Below the pieces are notes generated by a model. That model worked only from the letters and a program-made list of their open reading frames with translations. It was not told where the DNA came from and made no database searches. A stretch of 21,524 nt of DNA, taken from assembly GCA_023247595.1 (NCBI GenBank), contig JAHFGF010000005.1:1-21524 (forward strand). Direction: 5' to 3'. The DNA comes from Candidatus Omnitrophota bacterium (lineage in GTDB: Bacteria; Omnitrophota; Koll11; Zapsychrales; Fredricksoniimonadaceae). Both the position numbers and the translations under genes were made by a program. Shown one piece after another: positions 15,661 through 21,524 of this stretch. How positions within the stretch are numbered: the first letter of the stretch is position 1; the number at the start of each line of letters is the position of its first letter.

Positions 15661-15970
15661 AAAGTTTGCAATTTTGGGGGTTCTATTATTCGGATTGTCA
15701 TTTTCATTTAATGCTTATCCGGATGAAAAAATTAAAAATTTTGATATGAAATGGCTGAAGTGCACACAGAATACTCAATGCGCGGCTATTACAGGATCTT
15801 GTTATGCGCAGATATCAGTCAATAAGAAATTTATTGTGGACGCAAAGAGGTATTATAAAAGCATAATTCCTAAGCTTGACTGTAATGCAATTACGAAAAT
15901 TCAACTAGGCAAATCGAAGCCTGCGTGTGTTGAGGGGGCTTGTCAGTTAATACCGGTAACTAAAAAATAA
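15653..15970 (+). CDS. Small secreted six-cysteine protein
   Basis: From the ATG at 15653 it is 105 residues with RBS GGGGGA upstream; the start overlaps the previous stop by 8 bases. The Sec signal peptide (KKFAILGVLLFGLSFSFNAYP) leaves about 84 residues. Six cysteines remain in the mature part, in the order KWLKC, NTQC, GSC, LDC, PAC and GAC, so up to three disulfides are possible. The layout (W-x-x-C..D/NTQC......C near the start, VNKK in the middle, C-x-x-G-x-C near the end) recurs in small periplasmic proteins of unknown function. Placed between the AsmA-like and YnbE-like genes, it may stabilise or serve that envelope assembly, which is inference. Confidence 0.75.
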   Translation: MSKKFAILGVLLFGLSFSFNAYPDEKIKNFDMKWLKCTQNTQCAAITGSCYAQISVNKKFIVDAKRYYKSIIPKLDCNAITKIQLGKSKPACVEGACQLIPVTKK

Positions 15971-16001
15971 TTTGTTTTGAGTGGCTGAAATGGGAGGAAT
16001 C

Positions 16002-16223
16002 ATGAAAATTGGGAAACGTTTTAGTGTTTTGTTCGGAGTTTTTTGTTTGACTGCCTTGCAGGGATGTACGGTTAAGGCGGTCGGAGATCCTAACCGTCCG
16101 ATAACAATTAACGCGCACATTACGCTCGATATTAAAGGATTGGAAAAGACCGCCAGCGGCATTGAAGATTATGTCAGCGGTGGTCCGACTCCAGCAACGC
16201 ATAAATCTCAGGAGGGGAAATAA
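16002..16223 (+). CDS. ynbE: YnbE-like outer-membrane lipoprotein
   Basis: 73 residues from ATG 16002, with GGAGG 6 bases upstream; a longer GTG start at 15981 is not needed. The signal peptide ends in a lipobox-like LQGC, so the Cys would be lipidated. The mature part carries the YnbE landmark NRPITINAHITLDIKGLEK, a beta strand that in E. coli YnbE caps YdbH at the outer membrane. The C-terminal 25 residues are flexible (SGGPTPATHKSQEGK). It lies one base before the YdbL-like gene. Confidence 0.8.
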   Translation: MKIGKRFSVLFGVFCLTALQGCTVKAVGDPNRPITINAHITLDIKGLEKTASGIEDYVSGGPTPATHKSQEGK

Positions 16224-16224
16224 A

Positions 16225-16641
16225 ATGAAAAAGAATAATGTATTGCTAAATTTTCTGTTGGCCGCAAGTGTGTTGACGGCAAGTGTTTCATTGGGGCTGG
16301 CCGCTACTTATGACATTAAAGAAATGACTCCGGCTGTGAAGTCTTCGTTAGACGCCCGCCGCGGCCGGTTTGAGCAGTTATCCGCATTGAAATCGCAGGG
16401 CAAAGTTGGTGAAAATAACCGCGGGTATGTGGAAGTTTTAGGCGGCGGTGATACAAACAAGGATGTTGTGGATGCGGAAAACGCCGACCGCAAATTGATC
16501 TACAGCACAATTGTGGAACAGAACAGTTTACCGTCGGACTCTTTATCAACTGTTGAAAAAGTGTTTGCTCAGGTGCAACGCGACAAGGCTGCCAGTGGAG
16601 ATTCCATTCAGGATGAATACGGCGCCTGGATTAAGAAATAA
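16225..16641 (+). CDS. ydbL: YdbL (DUF1318) family periplasmic protein
   Basis: 138 residues, start ATG 16225 after AGGAGGGG; a longer frame from 16162 only overlaps the previous gene. The Sec signal peptide ends near SLGLAA. The mature protein shows DUF1318 features: RRGRFEQLSALKSQGKVGEN followed by NRGYVEVL, then ENADRKLIYSTIVEQN and a C-terminal YGAWIKK. YdbL acts with YdbH and YnbE in the envelope; the E. coli protein is about 108 residues, so this copy has an insertion around GGGDTNKDVVD. One base separates it from the YnbE-like gene. Confidence 0.85.
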   Translation: MKKNNVLLNFLLAASVLTASVSLGLAATYDIKEMTPAVKSSLDARRGRFEQLSALKSQGKVGENNRGYVEVLGGGDTNKDVVDAENADRKLIYSTIVEQNSLPSDSLSTVEKVFAQVQRDKAASGDSIQDEYGAWIKK

Positions 16642-16676
16642 AATCATGTACGCGATGGTTTAACATAGGAGTTCTT

Positions 16677-17078
16677 ATGATCAATGCCTTTTTAGACAGT
16701 CATTTGATGATTCGAGTGAATAACAAAGTTGGAACCTTGGCTGAGATTTCCAATGTGATTTCCGCGTCTAAAATCAATCTGATTGCCATCAGCGCCAGCG
16801 CCGTTGATAATGTCGGCCATCTTTATTTTGTCACAGAGAACAATTCCGAAGCCAAACGGCTTTTGAAACAGAAGAAATACGATGTCCGAGAAGAAAAAGT
16901 TGTTTTGGTGACGCTCGACAATAAACCCGGCGCGTTGCAGGGGGTCACGACCAAAATTGCCCAAGCGGGAATAGACCTAACGCTTATTTACGGCAGTGTT
17001 GAAAAAGAGGGTATTATCAGCCGGGTCGTGATGATTTCGGAAAATAATGAAGCATTATTGCTGGCGATCAGAACTTAA
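16677..17078 (+). CDS. Tandem ACT-domain protein
   Basis: 133 residues, RBS AGGAG upstream. Two ACT domains fill the protein: residues about 8-68 (MIRVNNKVGTLAEISNVISA) and 74-133 (VLVTLDNKPGALQGVTTKIA, with IDLTLIYGS). Each has the K-P/V-G-x-L-x-x-[I/V] turn where amino-acid ligands bind. No catalytic or DNA-binding domain is attached, so it is probably an amino-acid-responsive regulator or an enzyme's regulatory partner. The next gene starts 12 bases later. Confidence 0.9.
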   Translation: MINAFLDSHLMIRVNNKVGTLAEISNVISASKINLIAISASAVDNVGHLYFVTENNSEAKRLLKQKKYDVREEKVVLVTLDNKPGALQGVTTKIAQAGIDLTLIYGSVEKEGIISRVVMISENNEALLLAIRT

Positions 17079-17090
17079 CAGGAGATTTGC

Positions 17091-17477
17091 ATGCCCACTC
17101 TGTTTACAAAGATTATCCGGGGAGAAATTCCCTGCCATAAAATTATGGAAGACGAACATTATTTCGCGTTTCTGGATATTCGTCCCATTAATCCAGGGCA
17201 CACACTTGTGATTCCTAAAAAGGAAGTTGATTATATCTTTGATCTTGATGAGCAAACGTTGGGCGGGCTTGTAACATTTGCCAAGAAAGTGGCGGTTAAA
17301 ATTAAGGCTGTGATGGAATGCCAGCGCGTCGGAATCATGGTGGCTGGCCTGGAAGTGCCGCATGCCCACGTTCATTTAGTTCCCATAACATCGATTGGTG
17401 ATTTAAATTTTGCCAAAGCAAAAGCTATGCCTCAGGATGAACTAGCCAAAATCGCTGAGAAGATCCGCTGCGCGTGA
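17091..17477 (+). CDS. HIT family nucleotide hydrolase
   Basis: 128 residues, RBS AGGAG. Histidine-triad protein that acts on nucleoside phosphoramidates or dinucleotides. Landmarks: CHKIMEDEHYFAFLDIRPINPGH in two parts, VIPKKE, and the triad PHAHVHLVP with His91, His93 and His95. Length matches HinT-type proteins. The usual Asn-x-G region before the triad reads VGIMVAGLEVPHAHVH, an ordinary variant. Confidence 0.93.
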   Translation: MPTLFTKIIRGEIPCHKIMEDEHYFAFLDIRPINPGHTLVIPKKEVDYIFDLDEQTLGGLVTFAKKVAVKIKAVMECQRVGIMVAGLEVPHAHVHLVPITSIGDLNFAKAKAMPQDELAKIAEKIRCA

Positions 17478-17515
17478 TGATTGATTTTGCCAAACCTTCC
17501 TAAGTGTTCCTATCT

Positions 17516-18937
17516 ATGATGCGTCAGTTCAGCAATGGTTTTAAAATCCTTAATCATGGCGATAGACTTGCTCAACGCATTTTTCTTTTCTTAACCATTC
17601 TGTTCGTCGGGTTCATCACATTTACAAGCCTTTCGACTACGAGCACGAAACATAAAGTTAAAGCGGATGTCTTTGCCCAGCTTTTTACAGCGTCTTCTTT
17701 AGATTATGTTTACGCGTATCATGATTTGGGCGATTTATCCACCAATGTGCTTTTCTATATTCCGTTGGGTTTATTTTTATCGCTTACAGTTTCTTTTGGA
17801 AAGCCGCGTTTTTTTTCTTTTTGGCTGGTTGGCGGATTTGCGTTAAGCGCTTTGATGGAAGCGTCGCAATATTTTATCGGACGCTATGCCGACCCGGTTG
17901 ATTTAGCGACCAACGCGATTGGATTTATTTTCGGATTTGAATTGGGAGTCGCGGCCATTCGTTTCCTTGGGCTTCGGCCTTCCGCTGTTTTAGGTATTAA
18001 TCCTGATAATCAGACGAGCACGAAAATCAATACGATTGCCTCCGTAAGATTTTTATATGTGGCGGTGTATTTAATTAGTTCTTGGCTGCCTTTTGATGTG
18101 ACGTTTAATTTGGAACAAATTCTCAATAAATGCCATCCCGACCGATACGGGCAGTGCCGGATCATTCTTGACCCGTTCTATCATATTCTTCATTGGAAGC
18201 ACGATGCTGAAGTTGTCTTCGGGCTTTTTTGGGGATTGCTGCCGTTGGGTGTGCTCACGGCTGTTCTTAACGCGTTTAGAAAAAAATTAAATGTGGTTCA
18301 ACCGATTGTTGTTTGTCTCATCGTTGTCTTGATTTCCGAAACCGGGCAGATTTTTATGGTTACTCGGACAACGGATGTGGCAATGTTTTTTTTAGCTGCT
18401 ATCGCCGGGGTTATGGGCTGGGTCATTGCCCGGGTTTGGTTTATGCTCCAGGATTTGGAAGGATATTCCACGTTTGAAAATGAAAAACACCGCAATAAGT
18501 TTTTACGTTTGATGATCCTTTTATATATTTTTCTTTTATGCATTGCGGCGTTATCGCCGTATCGATTTGAATTGAGCCTTAAGGCCGTTGAGCAAAAGAT
18601 GCTTTATCAAACCAATTGGATTCCGTTTCATAACCAGATTATGTTGCGCAAACTGGAAATGTGCTTCTGGCTCTTAAAAGATGTGGGCGCTTTTATCCCG
18701 TTTGGATTGCTGATGACGTTTTATCTGCGTGTGGTAAAGCCATCGTTGTCCAGGCTCTGGAGTATTATTATTGTGGCATCGGCCGGTTTATTGCTGGCCT
18801 TCCTATTGGAAGCGGTCAAAATAATTGGTGTTGGCCAATATGGCGATTTTACTTCAGTCTTATTGGCTTTTTTGGGAACGGTGATGGGGAGTGTTTGCTT
18901 TCGATTTCTGTCTAAAACGGTCGTTGCTTTCGACTGA
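17516..18937 (+). CDS. Membrane protein with three VanZ-like units
   Basis: About 473 residues and 12 or so transmembrane helices. VanZ-like signatures occur three times. Unit 1 has DLSTNVLFYIPLGLFLSL and LMEASQYFIGRYADPVDLATN. Unit 2 has FGLFWGLLPLGVL and SETGQIFMVTRTTDVAMF. Unit 3 has LKDVGAFIPFGLLMTF and LEAVKIIGVGQYGDFTSVLL. Each pairs an N-terminal (N/D)-x-x-x-F-x-P-x-G helix with an E-x-x-[Q/K]...D motif, the hallmark of the VanZ/phosphotransbutyrylase-like membrane fold, whose biochemistry is unclear. Typical members carry one unit. The start is uncertain: ATG 17516 or 17519 or GTG 17504, none with a good RBS. Confidence 0.85.
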   Translation: MMRQFSNGFKILNHGDRLAQRIFLFLTILFVGFITFTSLSTTSTKHKVKADVFAQLFTASSLDYVYAYHDLGDLSTNVLFYIPLGLFLSLTVSFGKPRFFSFWLVGGFALSALMEASQYFIGRYADPVDLATNAIGFIFGFELGVAAIRFLGLRPSAVLGINPDNQTSTKINTIASVRFLYVAVYLISSWLPFDVTFNLEQILNKCHPDRYGQCRIILDPFYHILHWKHDAEVVFGLFWGLLPLGVLTAVLNAFRKKLNVVQPIVVCLIVVLISETGQIFMVTRTTDVAMFFLAAIAGVMGWVIARVWFMLQDLEGYSTFENEKHRNKFLRLMILLYIFLLCIAALSPYRFELSLKAVEQKMLYQTNWIPFHNQIMLRKLEMCFWLLKDVGAFIPFGLLMTFYLRVVKPSLSRLWSIIIVASAGLLLAFLLEAVKIIGVGQYGDFTSVLLAFLGTVMGSVCFRFLSKTVVAFD

Positions 18938-18948
18938 GCGGTCAAAGA

Positions 18949-20355
18949 ATGAAAATTGACATCTTTTTAAATCGTTGTATCATGCTGATGATGAATGTTG
19001 CATTAAAATGCATTTTATATGTATGTCTTGCAGTTTTTCTACCAGCCCAAGTTGATGCAGCGGTTCATCTTTCTGTCTCAGCGGTGGATGGTGGGAGTAC
19101 GCTTCAGTTTGGTAAGGTGGATGGTTCTTTGGAAAATACTAAAGCCGTGCGCATGCGCATTAACACGGATGACGGCAAGCAGTACCAGGTTTACCAGCGT
19201 CTTTTAGATGCTCCGGTTAACCAGCAGGGTAATTACTTAAATCAACAGGTCTTGGAAACCTACACTGTCAGCGGGTCGAATGCATCGGGAACTTTGTATG
19301 CCCAAGCCAAAGAAACGTTGGGCGCTTCTGAACAGCTGGTCTATACATCAAGTCCGGATGGTCAGGGCGATACGGTGACTTTATCGTATGTGGTTAACGC
19401 CAAGTTTATTTCAGTTCCGGGCAATTATATCGGACGCATTCAATATACAGCACGGTCGCTTGGGGCTGGTTTTCAAGATCAGGCCATATTGAACATGACG
19501 TTGGATGCGGTTTCGTCCTGGAAGTGTTCTGCGCAAGGTTTAAGAAAAACCGATCAGCTGCAGCTCGATTCATCAAGCGCATTGACTCGTGAAGATGGTG
19601 TGAAGATTGATTTTTCAGGTAATTCCGATTCAGACGTTCGGGTTTATCAGGAACTTCAAGTCAGTCCTCAAAATGAAGAAGGTCAGACGTTACCAACGGA
19701 TGCGGTTAAATTTTTTATAACGGGAGAGGGTTTAAGAAATATAATTAATACGCCGCAAGGATTGGGTCTTCAAAGGCAATTGATTTATAAATCTCGAGAG
19801 TCAACAGATCAATGGGTTGTCCAGGCGCAATTAAACGAAGCCGTTCTTGATCAGCTGACAGCTGGAGTTTACCGTGGGCGAATGGTGATTTCTATTGAGT
19901 CATCTGCCGGAACGCAGGAGTTTCCTCTGTCACTAGAAATCACAATTAAACCGATGTTTAATATTGAAGTTGAATTGCCACCACAAGGTGTGAGATTTAA
20001 CAAAGTTTTACCAACAGATCCGCCACAGGTTAAAGAAGTGAAGGTAAAAGTCAGGTCCAATTTGGGAAAGTCGTATATCGTTATGCAAAATGCGGCGTCG
20101 GGCCTGGTTACACCCAAAGGAGATCTAATCAAAGAAAAATATTTTGTTTTTAAAGCGGAATTAAACGCGTCGTCCAACGGCAGGATTGCCTGGTCTGATT
20201 TTGCGCCGGTAGGCACGGGTGAGAAACCTATTTTTTATTCGGACAAAAAAGGTAATTCAGCGGAATTCAAAGTGATCTACCGCTTGAGTTCTTATCCTGA
20301 AATCACTGCTGGTGATTACGGAGCTCCAATTGTCTTTTCGCTGGGCGAAATGTAG
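18949..20355 (+). CDS. Exported protein of three diverged beta-sandwich repeats
   Basis: 468 residues with an N-terminal signal peptide (hydrophobic core CILYVCLAVFL, cleavage near VDAA-VH, about residue 38). Three repeats of about 130 residues fill the rest: 40-169, 190-318 and 337-466. Aligned landmarks are QYQVYQRLLDAP / DVRVYQELQVSP / SYIVMQNAASGL, then EQLVYTSS / RQLIYKSR / KPIFYSDK, then PGNYIGRIQYT / AGVYRGRMVIS / AGDYGAPIVFS. Only one cysteine is in the mature protein. The shape resembles fimbrial adhesin or surface-polymer proteins. With a pilin-like protein and a PapD-like chaperone downstream, I infer a component of a surface fibre. The start is uncertain (no clear RBS); a later Met at residue 12 or 14 is possible. 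Confidence 0.75.
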   Translation: MKIDIFLNRCIMLMMNVALKCILYVCLAVFLPAQVDAAVHLSVSAVDGGSTLQFGKVDGSLENTKAVRMRINTDDGKQYQVYQRLLDAPVNQQGNYLNQQVLETYTVSGSNASGTLYAQAKETLGASEQLVYTSSPDGQGDTVTLSYVVNAKFISVPGNYIGRIQYTARSLGAGFQDQAILNMTLDAVSSWKCSAQGLRKTDQLQLDSSSALTREDGVKIDFSGNSDSDVRVYQELQVSPQNEEGQTLPTDAVKFFITGEGLRNIINTPQGLGLQRQLIYKSRESTDQWVVQAQLNEAVLDQLTAGVYRGRMVISIESSAGTQEFPLSLEITIKPMFNIEVELPPQGVRFNKVLPTDPPQVKEVKVKVRSNLGKSYIVMQNAASGLVTPKGDLIKEKYFVFKAELNASSNGRIAWSDFAPVGTGEKPIFYSDKKGNSAEFKVIYRLSSYPEITAGDYGAPIVFSLGEM

Positions 20356-20392
20356 GTCGGTATTATTAATTCGTATCAACAAAGGGGGGAGA

Positions 20393-21001
20393 ATGAAAAA
20401 AATAAAATTAATTCTGTCAGTTGTGGTTTGGGCGGGTATGTGTTTAAGCTCAAGCATGATCAATGCCGAGACAACCAGTTTTTTGGTGTCGGCTAGTATT
20501 CCGGCGGCAACAGGCGCGTCGATAACGGCATCTAGGGTTAATGCCGCGACCAATGCGTTTACAGCTGTGTCGGGAACTAATCTGAGTTTTGATCCGTTAA
20601 CGTTTCAAGCTACAAATCAAATCTATCTGCCTGACCATTTTTTTGCCATTGATATCGGCTCGGTCGGCGGAGCGGGTTCACCTAATGTTAATGTGACGTA
20701 TACGGAAGGTTTAAATCCGAATACGCCTGGTAAAGGTTTAGGATGGCATTCGTCAGCAACCTTTGTGAGAGTGGAAGGCGCGACGGAAGTTCCGCTAACA
20801 GCGCATGGTCCTAAAAAATTGCTTAAAGACCTTACGGGAGAGAATATTACTTCTGCCGAGGCCACAGGCGGTTTTTTAAGGGTTTATACTGGAATCATCA
20901 CCGGAGATGCTTCAACTCCGACGGGTGGTATTCCGTTTAGTAATGCGGATAAACCAGGTGCTTATAACGGGACGTTGGTTGTTACGGCAACTGTTCCTTA
21001 A
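20393..21001 (+). CDS. Small exported pilin-like protein
   Basis: From ATG 20393, with the strong RBS AAAGGGGGGAGA immediately upstream, it is 202 residues; a longer frame from 20312 overlaps the previous gene. The signal peptide is MKKIKLILSVVVWAGMCLSS plus SMINA-E. The mature part opens TTSFLVSASIPAATGASITA, is rich in Ala, Gly, Ser and Thr, lacks cysteine, and ends in a strand-like GTLVVTATVP. That resembles major fibre subunits or WxL-like secreted proteins with a terminal beta strand. The RBS is the best in the region, consistent with high production. The family is not identified. Confidence 0.7.
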   Translation: MKKIKLILSVVVWAGMCLSSSMINAETTSFLVSASIPAATGASITASRVNAATNAFTAVSGTNLSFDPLTFQATNQIYLPDHFFAIDIGSVGGAGSPNVNVTYTEGLNPNTPGKGLGWHSSATFVRVEGATEVPLTAHGPKKLLKDLTGENITSAEATGGFLRVYTGIITGDASTPTGGIPFSNADKPGAYNGTLVVTATVP

Positions 21002-21012
21002 TCTGTTTGATG

Positions 21013-21045
21013 AAAGGGGCGGGCTTTCGGGCCCGCCTCTTTAAT
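21013..21045 (+). terminator. Hairpin between pilin-like and chaperone-like genes
   Basis: AAAGGGGCGGGC (21013-21024) pairs with GCCCGCCTCTTT (21031-21042), 12 bp with one G-T, around a 6-base loop, followed by TTAATT. It is a terminator-like structure ending 5 bases before the next ATG. As the downstream gene belongs functionally with the upstream one, partial read-through (attenuation) is likely. Confidence 0.8.
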
Positions 21046-21046
21046 T

Positions 21047-21524
21047 ATGAAAATTAAATTATTCACATTTTTGATTGGGTTCATGCTGTGTTGTCCCGCC
21101 TTTGCTCAGGTATTTGTTGAACAGGGAAAAGTAGAATTGCTAGTTCATCCCGGGGAACAAATCAATGACAGCATAACTATCAGCAATACTTCCGGCAAGC
21201 CTATTAGGGCTAGGATTTATTGGGAGGATTTTTCTTACCAGTCTCCGTTTGACGGCGCTAAGAAATTTGCTCCGGCCGGAACGCTTAAATCGTCATTGGT
21301 TGATTGGGTTAAATTTTCTCCACGTGAATTGCTGTTGCCTGCGTTCGGTAAGGCAAATATATCGTATGTGATTGATGTGCCATCGCAGACGAGAAGCGGC
21401 GGTTATTATGGTGTTTTGTTCGTGGAGCCCCAAAACAACACGATGGGGGATGCTGACAAAGGTGTAAAAATTATTACGCGGGTCGGCTGTTTATTTTTTG
21501 TTGAGACGTCGGACAGGCAGAAGT
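21047..21524 (+). CDS. PapD-like periplasmic chaperone (partial, runs off right edge)
   Basis: An ATG at 21047 opens a frame of 159 codons to the window end with no stop. Sec signal peptide MKIKLFTFLIGFMLCCPAFA, then QVFVEQGKVELLVHPGEQIN, an immunoglobulin-like first domain. Further landmarks are SITISNTSGKPIRARIYWED, VKFSPRELLLPAFGKANISY and TRSGGYYGVLFVE. The pattern (strand, P-x-G-x-x-x-x-x-[I/V] turn, SPREL.LPAFGK, GGYYGVLF) fits PapD-like or DUF916-like chaperone folds that assist fibre subunits. No RBS is visible, as the hairpin occupies that position. It completes a putative fibre locus with the two upstream genes, but the C-terminal part is missing. Confidence 0.75.
   Translation, partial: MKIKLFTFLIGFMLCCPAFAQVFVEQGKVELLVHPGEQINDSITISNTSGKPIRARIYWEDFSYQSPFDGAKKFAPAGTLKSSLVDWVKFSPRELLLPAFGKANISYVIDVPSQTRSGGYYGVLFVEPQNNTMGDADKGVKIITRVGCLFFVETSDRQK

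Noticed and set aside
16162..16224. Longer N-terminus for the YdbL-like protein
   Set aside because: It would overlap the YnbE-like gene and bury the signal peptide; the ATG at 16225 has a strong RBS and the signal peptide directly after it.
1..21524. CRISPR arrays, rRNA genes, long direct repeats
   Set aside because: None were seen on reading the window; the only repeats are protein-level (WG, propeller, VanZ and beta-sandwich units).

Overview
This 21.5 kb window reads as chromosome from a Gram-negative, probably uncultivated bacterium. It carries a PEP-CTERM exosortase substrate, a WG-repeat membrane protein, a YbiT/YkpA-type ABC-F ATPase, a YdbH/YnbE/YdbL-like envelope cluster and a short NAD-type isocitrate dehydrogenase next to exodeoxyribonuclease III. 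The YnbE-like lipoprotein implies an outer membrane. The combination, with AT-leaning DNA and many signal peptides, resembles Candidatus Omnitrophota or another PVC-related lineage. That placement is inference from gene style, not a database result. Every recognisable gene is on the + strand except the fragment at the left edge.

Left part (1-5.5 kb), a scarred region. On the - strand the window opens with the first 15 codons of what looks like an IS630-type transposase. Its end abuts a YfhO-like membrane protein reading frame that has no proper start, so an insertion appears to have removed the 5' part of that gene. Then come a 530-bp gene-free stretch with a near-consensus promoter, a secreted PEP-CTERM protein with a strong terminator, and a tyrosine-recombinase homologue whose catalytic Tyr is Phe. 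A tRNA-Ser(CGA) with its own near-perfect promoter follows, then a small membrane protein broken by a frameshift and a membrane-anchored orphan.

Middle part (5.5-14.6 kb), housekeeping plus envelope genes. It holds the ABC-F ATPase, a large secreted PQQ-type beta-propeller closed by a strong terminator, and an exported orphan. A tight run follows: a CBS-pair protein, a WG-repeat membrane protein, a YhcH/YiaL-family protein, a DUF1653-RidA fusion, exodeoxyribonuclease III and isocitrate dehydrogenase. Several of these genes overlap by 4 to 8 bases, so translational coupling is likely.

Right part (14.6-21.5 kb), envelope biogenesis and surface structures. A short AsmA/YdbH-like protein, a six-cysteine secreted protein, a YnbE-like lipoprotein and a YdbL (DUF1318) protein form one compact cluster that resembles the enterobacterial ydbH-ynbE-ydbL operon with one inserted gene. 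After a tandem-ACT protein and a HIT hydrolase comes a membrane protein with three VanZ-like units. The window ends in a putative surface-fibre locus: a secreted protein built from three diverged repeats, a small pilin-like exported protein, a terminator-type hairpin, and the start of a PapD-like periplasmic chaperone cut off by the window edge. The YdbH-type cluster and this fibre locus are the most interesting systems here.
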